Assembly: GCA_963800285.1 (NCBI GenBank)
Contig: CAWDAL010000015.1
Location: 124,001-188,000 of the forward strand
DNA: 64,000 nucleotides
From: DASUPK01 sp963800285
GTDB lineage: Bacteria; Actinomycetota; Thermoleophilia; Solirubrobacterales; 70-9
Direction of reading: 5' to 3'
A model generated the notes under the pieces. The model was given only the letters and a program-made list of their open reading frames with translations, did no database searches and was not told the origin of the DNA. Shown here in pieces: positions 1 to 8,999 of the stretch. The stretch's first letter is position 1; each line of letters opens with the position of its first letter. The position numbers and the translations under genes were made by a program.

Positions 1-1
1 C

Positions 2-322
2 CCCAGCGGGTCGGTTCTGATGGTCTCGATTTTCCTGCTCCATCGTGATCCGGCCCTCCACTCGGACCCCGCCCAGTTCAGACCCGAGCGATTCCTCGAG
101 GGTGAGAGCGAGCCCTGGCTCCCATTCGGCGGAGGGGTCAGGCGGTGCCTGGGCGCGAGCTTCGCTCAGCTTGAGATGAAGGTCGTCATCCGCGAGGTTC
201 TCGCCGCGGCAACTCTCAGAGCTCCCGATCGTGCCGACGAGCCCATCGCGCGCAGACGCTTCACGTTCGCGCCCGCGCAAGACGCTCGGGCGACCGTCGA
301 ACGGGTCTCGATTCCGCAATAA
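2..322 (+). CDS. cytochrome P450, C-terminal part (cut by window edge)
   Basis: The frame is open from the first bases of the window, so the gene starts outside it. What remains is the C-terminal third of a P450: an HRDP segment followed by the PERF meander motif and the heme-binding loop FGGGVRRCLGA, whose Cys is the axial heme ligand. The family is a haem-thiolate monooxygenase needing electrons from a ferredoxin or reductase partner. The heme loop and following helix closely resemble those of the complete P450 at 4296-5756, so the two may belong to the same P450 family. Substrate unknown. Confidence 0.9.
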   Translation, partial: PSGSVLMVSIFLLHRDPALHSDPAQFRPERFLEGESEPWLPFGGGVRRCLGASFAQLEMKVVIREVLAAATLRAPDRADEPIARRRFTFAPAQDARATVERVSIPQ

Positions 323-329
323 GCAGGCT

Positions 330-348
330 TTTCGGGCCGAAACCCGAA
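330..348 (+). terminator. weak hairpin after P450 stop
   Basis: Just after the TAA at 320-322, TTCGGG (331-336) can pair with CCCGAA (343-348) around a six-base loop. There is no downstream T-run, so this is only a possible terminator for the P450 transcript. Confidence 0.3.
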
Positions 349-449
349 GATCCGTCGCACGCGATCAATCGAACATAGGTCCATACCGGCCGTGACCAAT
401 TCGCCATATTTGCGTCCAGGCTCAAGTTTCCGCGGTATTTCCGCCGATC

Positions 450-2198
450 ATGCCTGTAATGAGCCGCAACGAGGGGAGAAAACCTGCCAAGGAGGCGGGT
501 GGGTTCGAGATGCTTGCGTTGCCTAGGAGCAACGATGAGCCTGGTGGATCGCGTGAGCTGATCTCCGGTAAGGCGGCTGCAGGGCCGCTCGCGCAGGTAC
601 AGGGCCTGCTGGCGCTGGGCGCAGCGGTGAACGGGGCGATTGCCACGCTCCTCCCGCATCCCGACTACTACAACGTCCCGGGCCTGCTGAGCGTGCAGAT
701 CAGCGCACTCGTCTACGGGATCGTCGTGCTGATGTTGGGCGATCGAATCTCGTTCAACTGGCTGAAGATCGGAAATCTCCTCGCCGCTGTGCTGACCACC
801 GTCGCCGTGTACTTCAGCGGCGACAGCTCGAGCGGCTTCGCGATCTTCTACCTGTGGATCGGGTTCTACGTCTTCTACTACCCCGTCTCGCGCTGGGAGG
901 CCGCCGGCTACCTCGCGTTCGCGGCCCTCTGCTACGCGGTTGCGATAGCCATCACGCCGACGCCACCGCCCGGTGCCGCGCATACCAACGTCGCGTTCTT
1001 CTCGATCGTTGCCGGGACGCTCGCCACCGCCGGACTCCTCCTGACCTACCTCCGCCAGCGAGTCGAGCGCTTGATGGCCCGCCTGGTCGAGGCCTCGAGA
1101 ACCGACCCGCTGACGGCGCTGCCGAACCGCACGGGCCTTCAGCTCGCCCTCGAGAAGGAAGTCGAGCGCTCGCGCTTCGATAAACAACCCGTCAGCCTGC
1201 TGCTGATCGACATCGACCACTTCAAGTCTCTCAACGAGCGACTCGGCATCAGCGGCGGAGACAAGATCCTGCAGGAGCTCGGGGTCATGCTCAAGGATTC
1301 GACCCGGCTGATTGACACCGTCGCACGCTCCGGAGGTCAGGAGTTCGCGGTGGTGCTGCCGCAGATCGATGGCAATGGCGCCTTTCTGCTGGCGGAGAAG
1401 ATCCTTTCCCACATGCGTGGGTCGATGCTCGGGTCCCCCCAGGGCATCAGCGCATCGGCGGGCGTGGCCGAGTTCCCTGGCCACGCTTCCGATCCGGCCG
1501 ACCTCGTCGCCGTCACCGATCGAGCCCTGCAGGCCGCGAAGGCGCTGGGTCGTGACAGAGCCGTCATCTACAGCCCGGAGGTGACCAGCACGGTCGGAGC
1601 CGTCGCCGGCAAGAGAAGCGTCGAGAGTCAGGCACAACTTGCCACGGTCCTGAGCCTGGCGGAGGCTCTCGATCAGCGCGACTCCTACACGGCCAAGCAC
1701 AGCCAGACGGTGGGGTTGCTCTGCGAGATGATGGCGCGGGAGCTCGGCCTCGATGAGGCCCGGGTACAGCGGGTCCGCTTGGCGGGCATCCTTCATGACA
1801 TTGGAAAGATCGGCGTGCCGGATTCGATTCTGGGCAAGCCCGGAAAGCTCACGACCGATGAGATGGATCAGATGCGTCGCCATCCGGAGCTGGGCGCGAG
1901 GATTCTCGCGAGCGACGAGTTGGACGACGTCCGTGGATGGATCCTCGCCCACCACGAGCGACCGGACGGAACCGGATATCCCAAGGGCATCGGCTCCGAC
2001 GAAATTCCGCTGGAAGCCGCGATCCTTGCGGTCGGCGACGCGTACGAGGCGATGACGAGTAATCGGGTCTATCGCCGCTCGATCGGTGAGAAGGCCGCAC
2101 GCAATGAGCTTCGCAAGGGGGCAGGGACCCAATTCGACGAGCGAGTGGTTGACGCCCTCCTGCGCGCGCTGAAGCGCGAGGCCGTCCTCAGGGTCTAG
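450..2198 (+). CDS. membrane GGDEF (degenerate) plus HD-GYP protein
   Basis: 582 residues. Residues 45-205 hold about six hydrophobic segments, followed by a GGDEF domain (about 215-375) and an HD-GYP domain (about 395-575). The GGDEF signature reads SGGQEF at residues 294-299, so the acidic third position is Gln, which normally abolishes diguanylate cyclase activity; the product-binding RxxD site (RLID, 286-289) is intact five residues upstream. The HD-GYP part keeps HDIGK and HHERPDGTGYP, the metal and substrate motifs of c-di-GMP phosphodiesterases. The likely role is a membrane-linked c-di-GMP hydrolase with a GTP- or c-di-GMP-sensing GGDEF module. ATG codons at 462 and 510 are alternative starts. 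The stop overlaps that of the convergent MMPL gene by 11 bases. Confidence 0.93.
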   Translation: MPVMSRNEGRKPAKEAGGFEMLALPRSNDEPGGSRELISGKAAAGPLAQVQGLLALGAAVNGAIATLLPHPDYYNVPGLLSVQISALVYGIVVLMLGDRISFNWLKIGNLLAAVLTTVAVYFSGDSSSGFAIFYLWIGFYVFYYPVSRWEAAGYLAFAALCYAVAIAITPTPPPGAAHTNVAFFSIVAGTLATAGLLLTYLRQRVERLMARLVEASRTDPLTALPNRTGLQLALEKEVERSRFDKQPVSLLLIDIDHFKSLNERLGISGGDKILQELGVMLKDSTRLIDTVARSGGQEFAVVLPQIDGNGAFLLAEKILSHMRGSMLGSPQGISASAGVAEFPGHASDPADLVAVTDRALQAAKALGRDRAVIYSPEVTSTVGAVAGKRSVESQAQLATVLSLAEALDQRDSYTAKHSQTVGLLCEMMARELGLDEARVQRVRLAGILHDIGKIGVPDSILGKPGKLTTDEMDQMRRHPELGARILASDELDDVRGWILAHHERPDGTGYPKGIGSDEIPLEAAILAVGDAYEAMTSNRVYRRSIGEKAARNELRKGAGTQFDERVVDALLRALKREAVLRV

Positions 2199-4245
2199 TT
2201 CGAACCAGCCGAGCGAGGGGTCCGGGCGACCACCACGCCCGCTCGCCGCAAAGATGAATCAAGGCCGGCATCAGGAAAGCTCTGACGAGGGTCGCGTCGA
2301 CCAGCACCGCCAAGGCAGTTCCGACGGCGACCTCCTTGATGAAGACCATCTGGGAGAAGACGAACGAGCCCATGGCGACCGCGAACAGAATTGCGGCCGC
2401 GGTGATGATCCTGCCGGACTGCTCCAGTCCCAGGGCAATTGCTCGAGAGTCGGACTCGGTTCGGCGTAATTCCGCCATTCGGCTGAGCAGAAAGACGCCG
2501 TAGTCGGTGGATAACCCGAAGATGACGGCGAAGAGGAGGATCGGAATCGAGATGTCGAGCGCTCCCACCCCGCTGTAGACGAGCAGCGACTCGAATCTGT
2601 TGTCCTGGAACACGAACACCAGGACGCCCAGGGATACGCCGATGGTGAGCATGTTGACGATCAGGGTGGCCACCGCCAAAACGGCGGAGCCGGTCATGAG
2701 CAGGATCGCAATCAGCGTGCTTGCCACGACGATCGCCACCGCCAAGGGCAGGTGGGCTTGAAGGCTCGCCCGCTGATCCACCAGTTCGGCGCTCGAGCCC
2801 CCGACCAGCGTCGAAGCCCCGAGTCGGCTCCCGCGAATCGATTTGACCACCCCCGTGGCAGCGTCGGAATTGGGATCGACGTTGGTGTGGACCTCGACCA
2901 CCTCGACTCCACCAGGGAGGCGTTGGGGACGACCGACCCGCGTCACCGGTGGCACCTTCTTGATCGTCCACCGTCGGAACGTGGATCGACCTGTTTGAAC
3001 CAGAATGATCGAGTCCGCCGGGTCGTCTCGGAAGTTCGACCGCACGGCCGTGTCCACCAGGCGCGCGCTGTTGTCACGTGGAAGAACCCGGGCGTCCGCT
3101 CGGCTGAGTTGGAGCCGCTCCAGAGGCAGCGCCGCGACCAGCATCACCGCAGTAACCAGGAGTGCGACGACGCCAGGCCGAGCCTGAACAACCGCGGCCA
3201 CCCGTCGCCAGAGGGGCGAGCCATTGACCGGCGTCGGATCAGAGAGGCTCAGGGCGTTGATCCGGGTTCCGAGCAGACCCAGGATTGCGGGCAGCACCAA
3301 GATCACGATCAGCGCGGATAGAAGCGTCACGATCGCGCAACCGACCCCGGTGGAGTACAGGAATGGCTGCGGGAAGATGCACAGGGAGGCGACCGCGGCG
3401 GCGACGGTCCCGGCGCTGAACGCGACCATCCTCCCAATGGGCCCCACCGTGTTGCACATCGTCTTCAGGCCAGGTCCAGATCGCGCCAGCTCTTCGCGGT
3501 ACCTGGACACCATGAACAGGCTGTAGTCGATCGCGAGACCGAGGCCCAGGACGGTGACCACGTTCAGGGCGAAGATGTCGACCGTCATCACCGCGGAGAG
3601 CAGGCGTAGCGCCGCGAGAGTGAACGCGATCGACAGTCCACTCACGATGAGCGGCAGCACAGCCGCCACGAGGCTGCGGAAGACGAGTAGCGAGATCAGC
3701 AAGATGATCGGTGCCGCGTAAAGCTCGATTCGGCGGAGATCGTTCTCGGTGTTGTCGTTGAGCTGCACCGCAGCAACCGCCGTGCCGCCGACCTCGATGG
3801 CCCCGTCCCCAGCGAAGGCGGCGTCGGTCCGCTCCCCGACCTTGGACAGGTTGTCCACCGATCGACTCGCCAGTCCCTCCACCAGAGCCTGGGCGCCGCT
3901 GTCCGAGACAAGCGACCGATCCTGGGCGGGCGTCACCACGCGGACGATCCCCTTGATCTCCGCCAGGGTCCTCGCCGCTCTCTGAACGACAGCTCTGCTC
4001 TGGGCGCTCCTGACCGACCCTCCGGGGGTCACCAGCAGGACCACCGCCGGGACCGCGCGCGCCCCGGTGGCGTTTTCGATCAGGTCGTACGCGCGCGAGC
4101 TCTCGGAACTCGGATCGCTGAACCCGAAGGGCTGCGCCCGGTCGAAGACCGACGAGCCGAGGACCGCGGCGCCGATGGTCGCGATCAGAGCGATTGCAGC
4201 GATCGAGCGCCGATGCAGGTAGGAGAAGCCCCCTAGGACCCTCAC
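2188..4245 (-). CDS. MMPL/RND-family transporter
   Basis: 685 residues with the duplicated RND layout: one N-terminal membrane helix, a soluble loop of about 130 residues, a five- to six-helix block with the GLGLAIDYSLFMVSRYREEL motif, a second soluble loop, then a second helix block with GLSTDYGVFLLSRMAEL. The Asp-Tyr pairs in the two blocks are the usual proton-relay positions of MMPL proteins. Such proteins export lipids or hydrophobic metabolites across the inner membrane. It lies 50 bases downstream of the P450 gene on the same strand, so the two may be co-transcribed; the substrate might be a P450-modified lipid, which is inference. Confidence 0.9.
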   Translation of the reverse strand: MRVLGGFSYLHRRSIAAIALIATIGAAVLGSSVFDRAQPFGFSDPSSESSRAYDLIENATGARAVPAVVLLVTPGGSVRSAQSRAVVQRAARTLAEIKGIVRVVTPAQDRSLVSDSGAQALVEGLASRSVDNLSKVGERTDAAFAGDGAIEVGGTAVAAVQLNDNTENDLRRIELYAAPIILLISLLVFRSLVAAVLPLIVSGLSIAFTLAALRLLSAVMTVDIFALNVVTVLGLGLAIDYSLFMVSRYREELARSGPGLKTMCNTVGPIGRMVAFSAGTVAAAVASLCIFPQPFLYSTGVGCAIVTLLSALIVILVLPAILGLLGTRINALSLSDPTPVNGSPLWRRVAAVVQARPGVVALLVTAVMLVAALPLERLQLSRADARVLPRDNSARLVDTAVRSNFRDDPADSIILVQTGRSTFRRWTIKKVPPVTRVGRPQRLPGGVEVVEVHTNVDPNSDAATGVVKSIRGSRLGASTLVGGSSAELVDQRASLQAHLPLAVAIVVASTLIAILLMTGSAVLAVATLIVNMLTIGVSLGVLVFVFQDNRFESLLVYSGVGALDISIPILLFAVIFGLSTDYGVFLLSRMAELRRTESDSRAIALGLEQSGRIITAAAILFAVAMGSFVFSQMVFIKEVAVGTALAVLVDATLVRAFLMPALIHLCGERAWWSPGPLARLVRTRP

Positions 4246-4295
4246 TTGCTCACTATATGCCGCGGATCGGGCGCCGCCGCGGCACGCTCAGAGAG

Positions 4296-5756
4296 CTAGA
4301 CCCGCTGACGGTCTCGCGCCACGGACTCGTCGGCGCTTTCCGCCAACAGCCCGTCGAGCGGGTGGTGCTCGTGACGCTCCGCAACGGCCGGCCCCTCGAC
4401 CCGGACGCGCACCCCCCCGGCTGGGACGATGATCGCTCCCTCGGCGCGGGTGCGCTCGACGGTCTCACTCAGGGGAGTCAGCTTCAGCCGAGAGAGCACG
4501 GTCTGCAGAACAACCCGCATCTCGAGCAGAGCGAAGGGCGCTCCCAGGCAGCGCCTCACGCCGCCACCGAAGGGAATCCACATGTATGCGGGTGGTTTGC
4601 TCTCAATGAATCGCTCAGGGCGGAACTCGTTGGGGTGCTCGTATGCATCGGGATCCCGCTGGATGAGGCTCATCGGAGTCCAGATCCGGACGCCCTCCGG
4701 GATCCGCCAGGGCCCGAGATCGACCGTCTTGGCCGTCACGCGCCCGGCCGCGATGACCGGAGGACGAAGGCGAAGCGCTTCCTTGATTGCGGCATCGGTG
4801 TACTCGGACTCGCCGACCTCGGCCTCCGCGACGATGCGCTGTCTCACGCCGGGTCTGTGCAAGATCAGGTCAAATGACCAGGCGAGAGCCGTAGCGGTGG
4901 TCTCACTGCCAGCCACTATCAACGCGACGAGGTCATCTCGAATCTCCTCGTCCGTGAGGCCCGAGCCGTCCTCGGTCTCGGCTTCGATCAGCATCGTCAG
5001 GACGTCGTCGCCGGCGGTTCCCTCCGCTACCGCCCTGCGGTGTGCGGCGATCTCACCGTAGAGGAGTTTGTCCAGCCGACGGCGGCGACGCAGGAAGTAG
5101 AACCACGGCGAGAGCGGCCCGAGGTCGTGGCGGACCCAGTCGCCGACCGCGCAAAGGCTCATCATCGCCATCAGCCCCTCGGAGGCGCGGGTCAGCTCGT
5201 CCACGTACTCACGGTCCGTGGCGCCGATCAGCGTCTCGAAGAGGTAGTCCATCGTCAGCCGGTACATCTCCGGATGGAGCTCGAACTCAGAACCGGCTTC
5301 CCAGCGCTCGATGAGATGCTCTGAGGCGCGACGGAAGCCCGCCTCGAAAGCTCCCATTCGCTGGCCGTGGAAGCGGGGGAGCAGCAGCTTGCGTCGCTCG
5401 AGGTGGGCGTGGCCGTCGAGGCCGGTCACCGAGCGGGTGCCGAAGATCGGCTTGACGAGGTTGCCTGCCGGGCTGAGCGGCATCTCATCGTCGCGGGCGA
5501 AGACCTCGTGGATCAACTCGGGATTGGTCACCCACACCGTCCGCCCGAAGCCCAGGATGTTGATCGTCACGGCGCCCTCGACCGCATGCCGCTCCTGGCA
5601 GCGCTCGAGGAAGGCGAACGGATCCCTCACGTACCGGAGCGTCTGCGCGAGGACGGGCTGGCGCGGGCCGGGAGGCAGCTTTACGGGGCCGGCGGGAGCC
5701 TGCTTCGGCGTCGTCTGGACGCCTGTTCTGACCCTCTGGGCTGTGTTGGCCTCCAC
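4296..5756 (-). CDS. cytochrome P450
   Basis: 486 residues, full length for a bacterial P450. It has the I-helix oxygen-activation motif AGSETTA, the K-helix ExxR (EALR) followed by LRPP, the PERF motif, and the heme loop FGGGVRRCLGA. The C-terminal 25 residues after the last conserved helix are rich in His and Glu and lack family similarity that I recognise. The start is an ATG giving MEANTAQ; no transmembrane anchor is visible. No ferredoxin or reductase is adjacent; the ferredoxin-NADP reductase at 23702 could supply electrons. Substrate unknown. Confidence 0.93.
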   Translation of the reverse strand: MEANTAQRVRTGVQTTPKQAPAGPVKLPPGPRQPVLAQTLRYVRDPFAFLERCQERHAVEGAVTINILGFGRTVWVTNPELIHEVFARDDEMPLSPAGNLVKPIFGTRSVTGLDGHAHLERRKLLLPRFHGQRMGAFEAGFRRASEHLIERWEAGSEFELHPEMYRLTMDYLFETLIGATDREYVDELTRASEGLMAMMSLCAVGDWVRHDLGPLSPWFYFLRRRRRLDKLLYGEIAAHRRAVAEGTAGDDVLTMLIEAETEDGSGLTDEEIRDDLVALIVAGSETTATALAWSFDLILHRPGVRQRIVAEAEVGESEYTDAAIKEALRLRPPVIAAGRVTAKTVDLGPWRIPEGVRIWTPMSLIQRDPDAYEHPNEFRPERFIESKPPAYMWIPFGGGVRRCLGAPFALLEMRVVLQTVLSRLKLTPLSETVERTRAEGAIIVPAGGVRVRVEGPAVAERHEHHPLDGLLAESADESVARDRQRV

Positions 5757-5901
5757 GCTGGTGAGCGTACTGCCTGGCTATCGAATATGTGTCCAATCAC
5801 TCGGTAATGGTTCAAGGCGCCCAAAATCGCAGCTGGCCAAATGGTGGTCAGTAGGACGTAGTACTTCCCATTCGGTCACAGATCCACTAGGGTCCGTGGC
5901 G
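5757..5901. promoter_or_regulatory. divergent promoter region, P450 and crotonase operons
   Basis: 145 bases between divergent starts. An imperfect palindrome, GGACGTAGTACTTCC, sits at 5854-5868 (12 of 15 positions symmetric), and a TANNNT-type -10 box (TAGGGT, 5888-5893) ends 8 bases before the crotonase ATG at 5902, implying a very short or absent leader. No regulator gene is adjacent, though the MerR protein at 11181 belongs to the rightward operon. Confidence 0.4.
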
Positions 5902-6681
5902 ATGGCCGAGGAGCTCCTCTACGAGGTCTCAGATGGGGTCGCGACGCTGATCCTCAACCGCCCCGATCAGCGCAACGCGCTCAACGGCGAGCTGCTCGCC
6001 GCTTTGGTCGACGCCATGAAGCAGGCTCGGGACGACGAGGCCGTGCGTGCGGTGGTCCTCACCGGGGCCGGCGAGAAGGTCTTCTGCGCGGGCGCGGACC
6101 TGGGCGGGTTCGCGGCCGACGCGCCGCTCGTCCAGAAGCACTTCGCGTCGGATCTCTTCCTCGAGTTCTTTCGGCTGATGCCACGGCTCGGCAAGCCGTC
6201 GCTCTGCGCCGCCAACGGCCATGTGCTCGCCGGCGGCATGGGTCTCGCCCTCTCCTGCGACCTGCTGATCGCCAAGGAGGGTGCGCGCTTCGGGACACCC
6301 GAGATCAACGTCGGCGCGTTCCCCTACATGATCATGTCGATCATCTACCGGAACGTCCCGCGGAAGAAGGTCAACGAGATGATGCTCCTCGGCGAGCAGA
6401 TCTCCGCGGAGCAGGCGGTGGAGTACGGGCTCGCCAACAAGGTGGTCCCGGAGGGCGAGTTCCAGGCCGCGGTCGACGATTGGGCTCAGCAGCTCGCTTC
6501 GAAGAGCCCGGTGCTGATGCGGCTCGGCCACGACGCGATGTACCGACAGCAGGACATGGCGCTCGACGACGCGCTCGAGTTCCTGCGCTCACAGCTCTCG
6601 CTCACCTTCTCGACCGAGGACATCCAGGAGGGCGTCAAGGCCTTCTTCGAGAAGCGCGAGCCCGAATGGAAGGGACGCTGA
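5902..6681 (+). CDS. enoyl-CoA hydratase/isomerase family (crotonase) protein
   Basis: 259 residues when started at the ATG at 5902 (MAEELLYEV), the usual crotonase N-terminus; the frame is open further upstream but lacks family similarity. Motifs: RNALNG, CAGADL, the oxyanion-hole stretch ANGHVLAGGMGLAL, and FGTPEI. The second catalytic Glu of hydratases is kept (PEI) but the first is replaced by Gly (GGMGLA where hydratases have GGCELA), so simple hydration is doubtful and isomerase, hydrolase or lyase chemistry is possible. The stop overlaps the carboxylase start (TGATG), making it the first gene of an acyl-CoA operon. Confidence 0.9.
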   Translation: MAEELLYEVSDGVATLILNRPDQRNALNGELLAALVDAMKQARDDEAVRAVVLTGAGEKVFCAGADLGGFAADAPLVQKHFASDLFLEFFRLMPRLGKPSLCAANGHVLAGGMGLALSCDLLIAKEGARFGTPEINVGAFPYMIMSIIYRNVPRKKVNEMMLLGEQISAEQAVEYGLANKVVPEGEFQAAVDDWAQQLASKSPVLMRLGHDAMYRQQDMALDDALEFLRSQLSLTFSTEDIQEGVKAFFEKREPEWKGR

Positions 6682-8306
6682 TGGCTGCGACCGACGAGAC
6701 CAAGCACCAGGGAGAGGCGCCGGAGGCGCCCGAGGAGGTGGAGGCCGGCGAGGAGACCGGCATGAAGGCGCTCACCGAGGACGTCCACGCGCGGCGGGAG
6801 AAGGCGAAGCTCGGCGGCGGCGAGGAGAAGATCGCGCTCCAGCACGAACGCGGCAAGCTCACCGCCCGCGAGCGGATCGACCTGCTCTGCGACCCGGGGA
6901 CCTTCGTCGAGATGGGCATCCACGGACGGCCCCACTTCTCACAGCGGAACATGGAGGGCAAGGAGGCGCCCGCCGACGGTGTGATCACAGGCTGGGGCGA
7001 CGTCGACGGCCGCCGCTGCTGCATCGCCGCCTACGACTTCACGGTGATGGCCGGCTCGATGGGGATGACGGGCGAGCTCAAGGTCGCGCGCCTGCGCGAG
7101 ATGGCGCTGTCCAAGCGGATGCCGTTCATCTGGCTGCTCGACTCGGCCGGCGCGCGAATCCAGGAGGCCGCGGGCTCGCTGTTCGCCGGCTCCGGCCACC
7201 TCTTCCAGGAGGAGGTGGTGATGTCGGGTGTGATCCCGATGGTCGCGGCCATGCTCGGGCCCTGCGCGGCGGGCACGGCCTACATCCCGGCGCTCTCCGA
7301 CTTCGTGCCGATGGTGGTCGGCCAGGGCGCCATGGCGCTCGCCGGCCCGCACCTGACCAAGGCCGTCACCGGCGAGGACATCTCGATGGAGGAGCTCGGC
7401 GGCGCCAAGGTCCACTGCCGGAAGTCCGGCGTCGGCGACCTCGAGGTGAAGGACGACGAGGAGTGCATCCAGGTGGTCAAGGACTATCTCTCCTACTTCC
7501 CGGCGAACTGCGAGGAGCGCCCGCCGGTCCGGGAGGCGAAGGACCCGGATGACCGCATGTCCGAGAAGCTCCTCGACATCGTCCCCGAGTCCCCGCGGCA
7601 TCCGTACGACATGTACGACGTGATCTCGGAGATCGTCGACGACGGCGTCTACTTCGAAATCAAGCCGAAGTTCGCGAAGACGATCATCACCTGCCTGGCC
7701 CGCTTCGGAGGGCAGCCGGTCGGCATCGTCGCCAATCAGCCCAAGCAGCTCGGCGGCATCCTCGAGAACGACTCGGCGGACAAGGCGGCGCGCTTCATCA
7801 ACCTCTGCGACGCCTTCAACATCCCGCTGGTCTTCCTGCAGGACGTGCCCGGATTCATGGTCGGCTCGAAGGTCGAGCACGCGGGCATCATCCGCCACGG
7901 CGCCAAGATGCTCTACGCCGTCTCGCGCGCGACCGTGCCGAAGGTGACCGTCGTCGTCCGCAAGGCCTACGGCGCCGGCTACTACGTGATGAACGGCAAG
8001 GCCTATGAGCCGGACCTGATCGTCGCCTGGCCCTCCGCCGAGATCTCGGTGATGGGCGCGGAGGGCGCGGTCAACATCATCGGCCGCTCCGCGATCGAGG
8101 CCTCGGACGATCCCGACGCGACCCGGGAGAAGATGCTCGAGGCGGTCCGCGCCCAGATCGATCCCTACATCGCGGCCGGCAACGCGATGATCGACGACAT
8201 CATCGACCCGCGCGAGACGCGGCCCACGATCATCCGCGGCCTGCGCATGGCCGCCGGCAAGCGGGTCGATCGCCCCTGGAAGAAGCACGGGGTGATGCCG
8301 GTATGA
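6681..8306 (+). CDS. acyl-CoA carboxylase beta (carboxyltransferase) subunit
   Basis: 541 residues from the ATG at 6681, the standard size for propionyl-/acetyl-CoA carboxylase beta chains. It carries the two crotonase-fold halves: GRPHFSQRNMEGKEAPADG and SMGMTGELKV in the N half, then GGILENDSADKAARF, DVPGFMVGS and AYGAGYYVM in the C half. It transfers CO2 from carboxybiotin to an acyl-CoA. The first 35 residues are an acidic Glu-rich extension. No biotin carboxylase/carrier alpha chain lies in the window, so the partner must be encoded elsewhere. Starts and ends in TGATG/ATGA overlaps with its neighbours. Confidence 0.93.
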   Translation: MAATDETKHQGEAPEAPEEVEAGEETGMKALTEDVHARREKAKLGGGEEKIALQHERGKLTARERIDLLCDPGTFVEMGIHGRPHFSQRNMEGKEAPADGVITGWGDVDGRRCCIAAYDFTVMAGSMGMTGELKVARLREMALSKRMPFIWLLDSAGARIQEAAGSLFAGSGHLFQEEVVMSGVIPMVAAMLGPCAAGTAYIPALSDFVPMVVGQGAMALAGPHLTKAVTGEDISMEELGGAKVHCRKSGVGDLEVKDDEECIQVVKDYLSYFPANCEERPPVREAKDPDDRMSEKLLDIVPESPRHPYDMYDVISEIVDDGVYFEIKPKFAKTIITCLARFGGQPVGIVANQPKQLGGILENDSADKAARFINLCDAFNIPLVFLQDVPGFMVGSKVEHAGIIRHGAKMLYAVSRATVPKVTVVVRKAYGAGYYVMNGKAYEPDLIVAWPSAEISVMGAEGAVNIIGRSAIEASDDPDATREKMLEAVRAQIDPYIAAGNAMIDDIIDPRETRPTIIRGLRMAAGKRVDRPWKKHGVMPV

Positions 8307-8709
8307 GCGACACCGCGCTGGATGTTGCTCGCCGTGGCTACGCATTCTGGACGGCCGGAGACCTCGACGGATGCTCGAGCTGACGACGCCCGATTTCGAG
8401 TTCGTCCCCGCCATCGCCGCCAGTGTCGAGGGCGGCTCCATCAGGGGGCACAACGAGTTCCGTCGTTTCTTCGCCGATCTGAATGAGACTTGGGAGACCT
8501 TCCGCATCAGCGTTGAGGACTTTCGGGAGATCGGCGGCCGGGTGATGGCGATCGGCCAGCTCACCGCCAAGGGCCGGGGAAGCGAGCTCGAGCTCGACCA
8601 GCCGTTCTACTCGGTCCTCTGGTTCCAGGGCGATCGGATCGCGCGAATGCAGAGCTTCCTCGAGGAATCCGCAGCTCAAACCGCATTCGAGGAGAGCACG
8701 CCAGCATGA
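8303..8709 (+). pseudogene. SnoaL/NTF2-like protein with apparent frameshift
   Basis: An ATG at 8303 overlaps the carboxylase stop and reads MSDTALDVARRGYAFWTAGDLDG, the typical first helix of a SnoaL-like fold, then hits TGA at 8381. The rest of the fold (MLELTTPDFEFVPAI onward, 112 codons to 8709) is in another frame beginning at the ATG at 8371, as if one base were missing near 8365-8372. Alternatively translation restarts at 8371, where GGAGA lies about ten bases upstream. Family members are small cone-shaped hydrolases or isomerases, or have no enzymatic role. The stop overlaps the next gene (ATGA). Confidence 0.7.
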
Positions 8710-8999
8710 GCGTCGCTCGCGTCAGCCTCACCCACGAGAACGTCGCCTATGCCGGAGTCATTGCGTTCGACGGTGAGGTGCTGGAGATCCTCGGATTCGC
8801 GGACACCGCGTCTCACCGCATGCCCATCGAGTTGATCGACGAGGTCGAGGTGAGCGCTCGGGAATTCAACGCCTTCAGCAATCCCGCCAAGGGAGATTCC
8901 TACGGGATCCAACTCGCGATCGATGCGAGCGAGGACGAGGTATCGGCGCTGCAGGAGCTCGCCGATGCCGTCCGAAGCGCGTCCAGGAGTGGCGCATGA
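8706..8999 (+). CDS. small conserved protein of unknown function
   Basis: 97 residues, with no recognised family. The predicted pattern is a run of short beta strands (VSLTHENVAYAGVIAFDGEVLEILGF) followed by a C-terminal amphipathic helix (SEDEVSALQELADAVRSA), which resembles small PH-like or SHOCT-lacking lipid-binding modules seen in actinobacteria, but this is only a shape argument. It overlaps the gene before (ATGA) and after (ATGA), so it is translated with the SnoaL-like and BKACE genes. Confidence 0.7.
   Translation: MSVARVSLTHENVAYAGVIAFDGEVLEILGFADTASHRMPIELIDEVEVSAREFNAFSNPAKGDSYGIQLAIDASEDEVSALQELADAVRSASRSGA

Noticed and set aside
6939..8570. Long open frame (543 codons) antisense to the carboxylase gene
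   Set aside because: Low-complexity, Arg/Asp/His-rich shadow of a high-GC gene; the sense strand encodes a complete carboxylase with all motifs.
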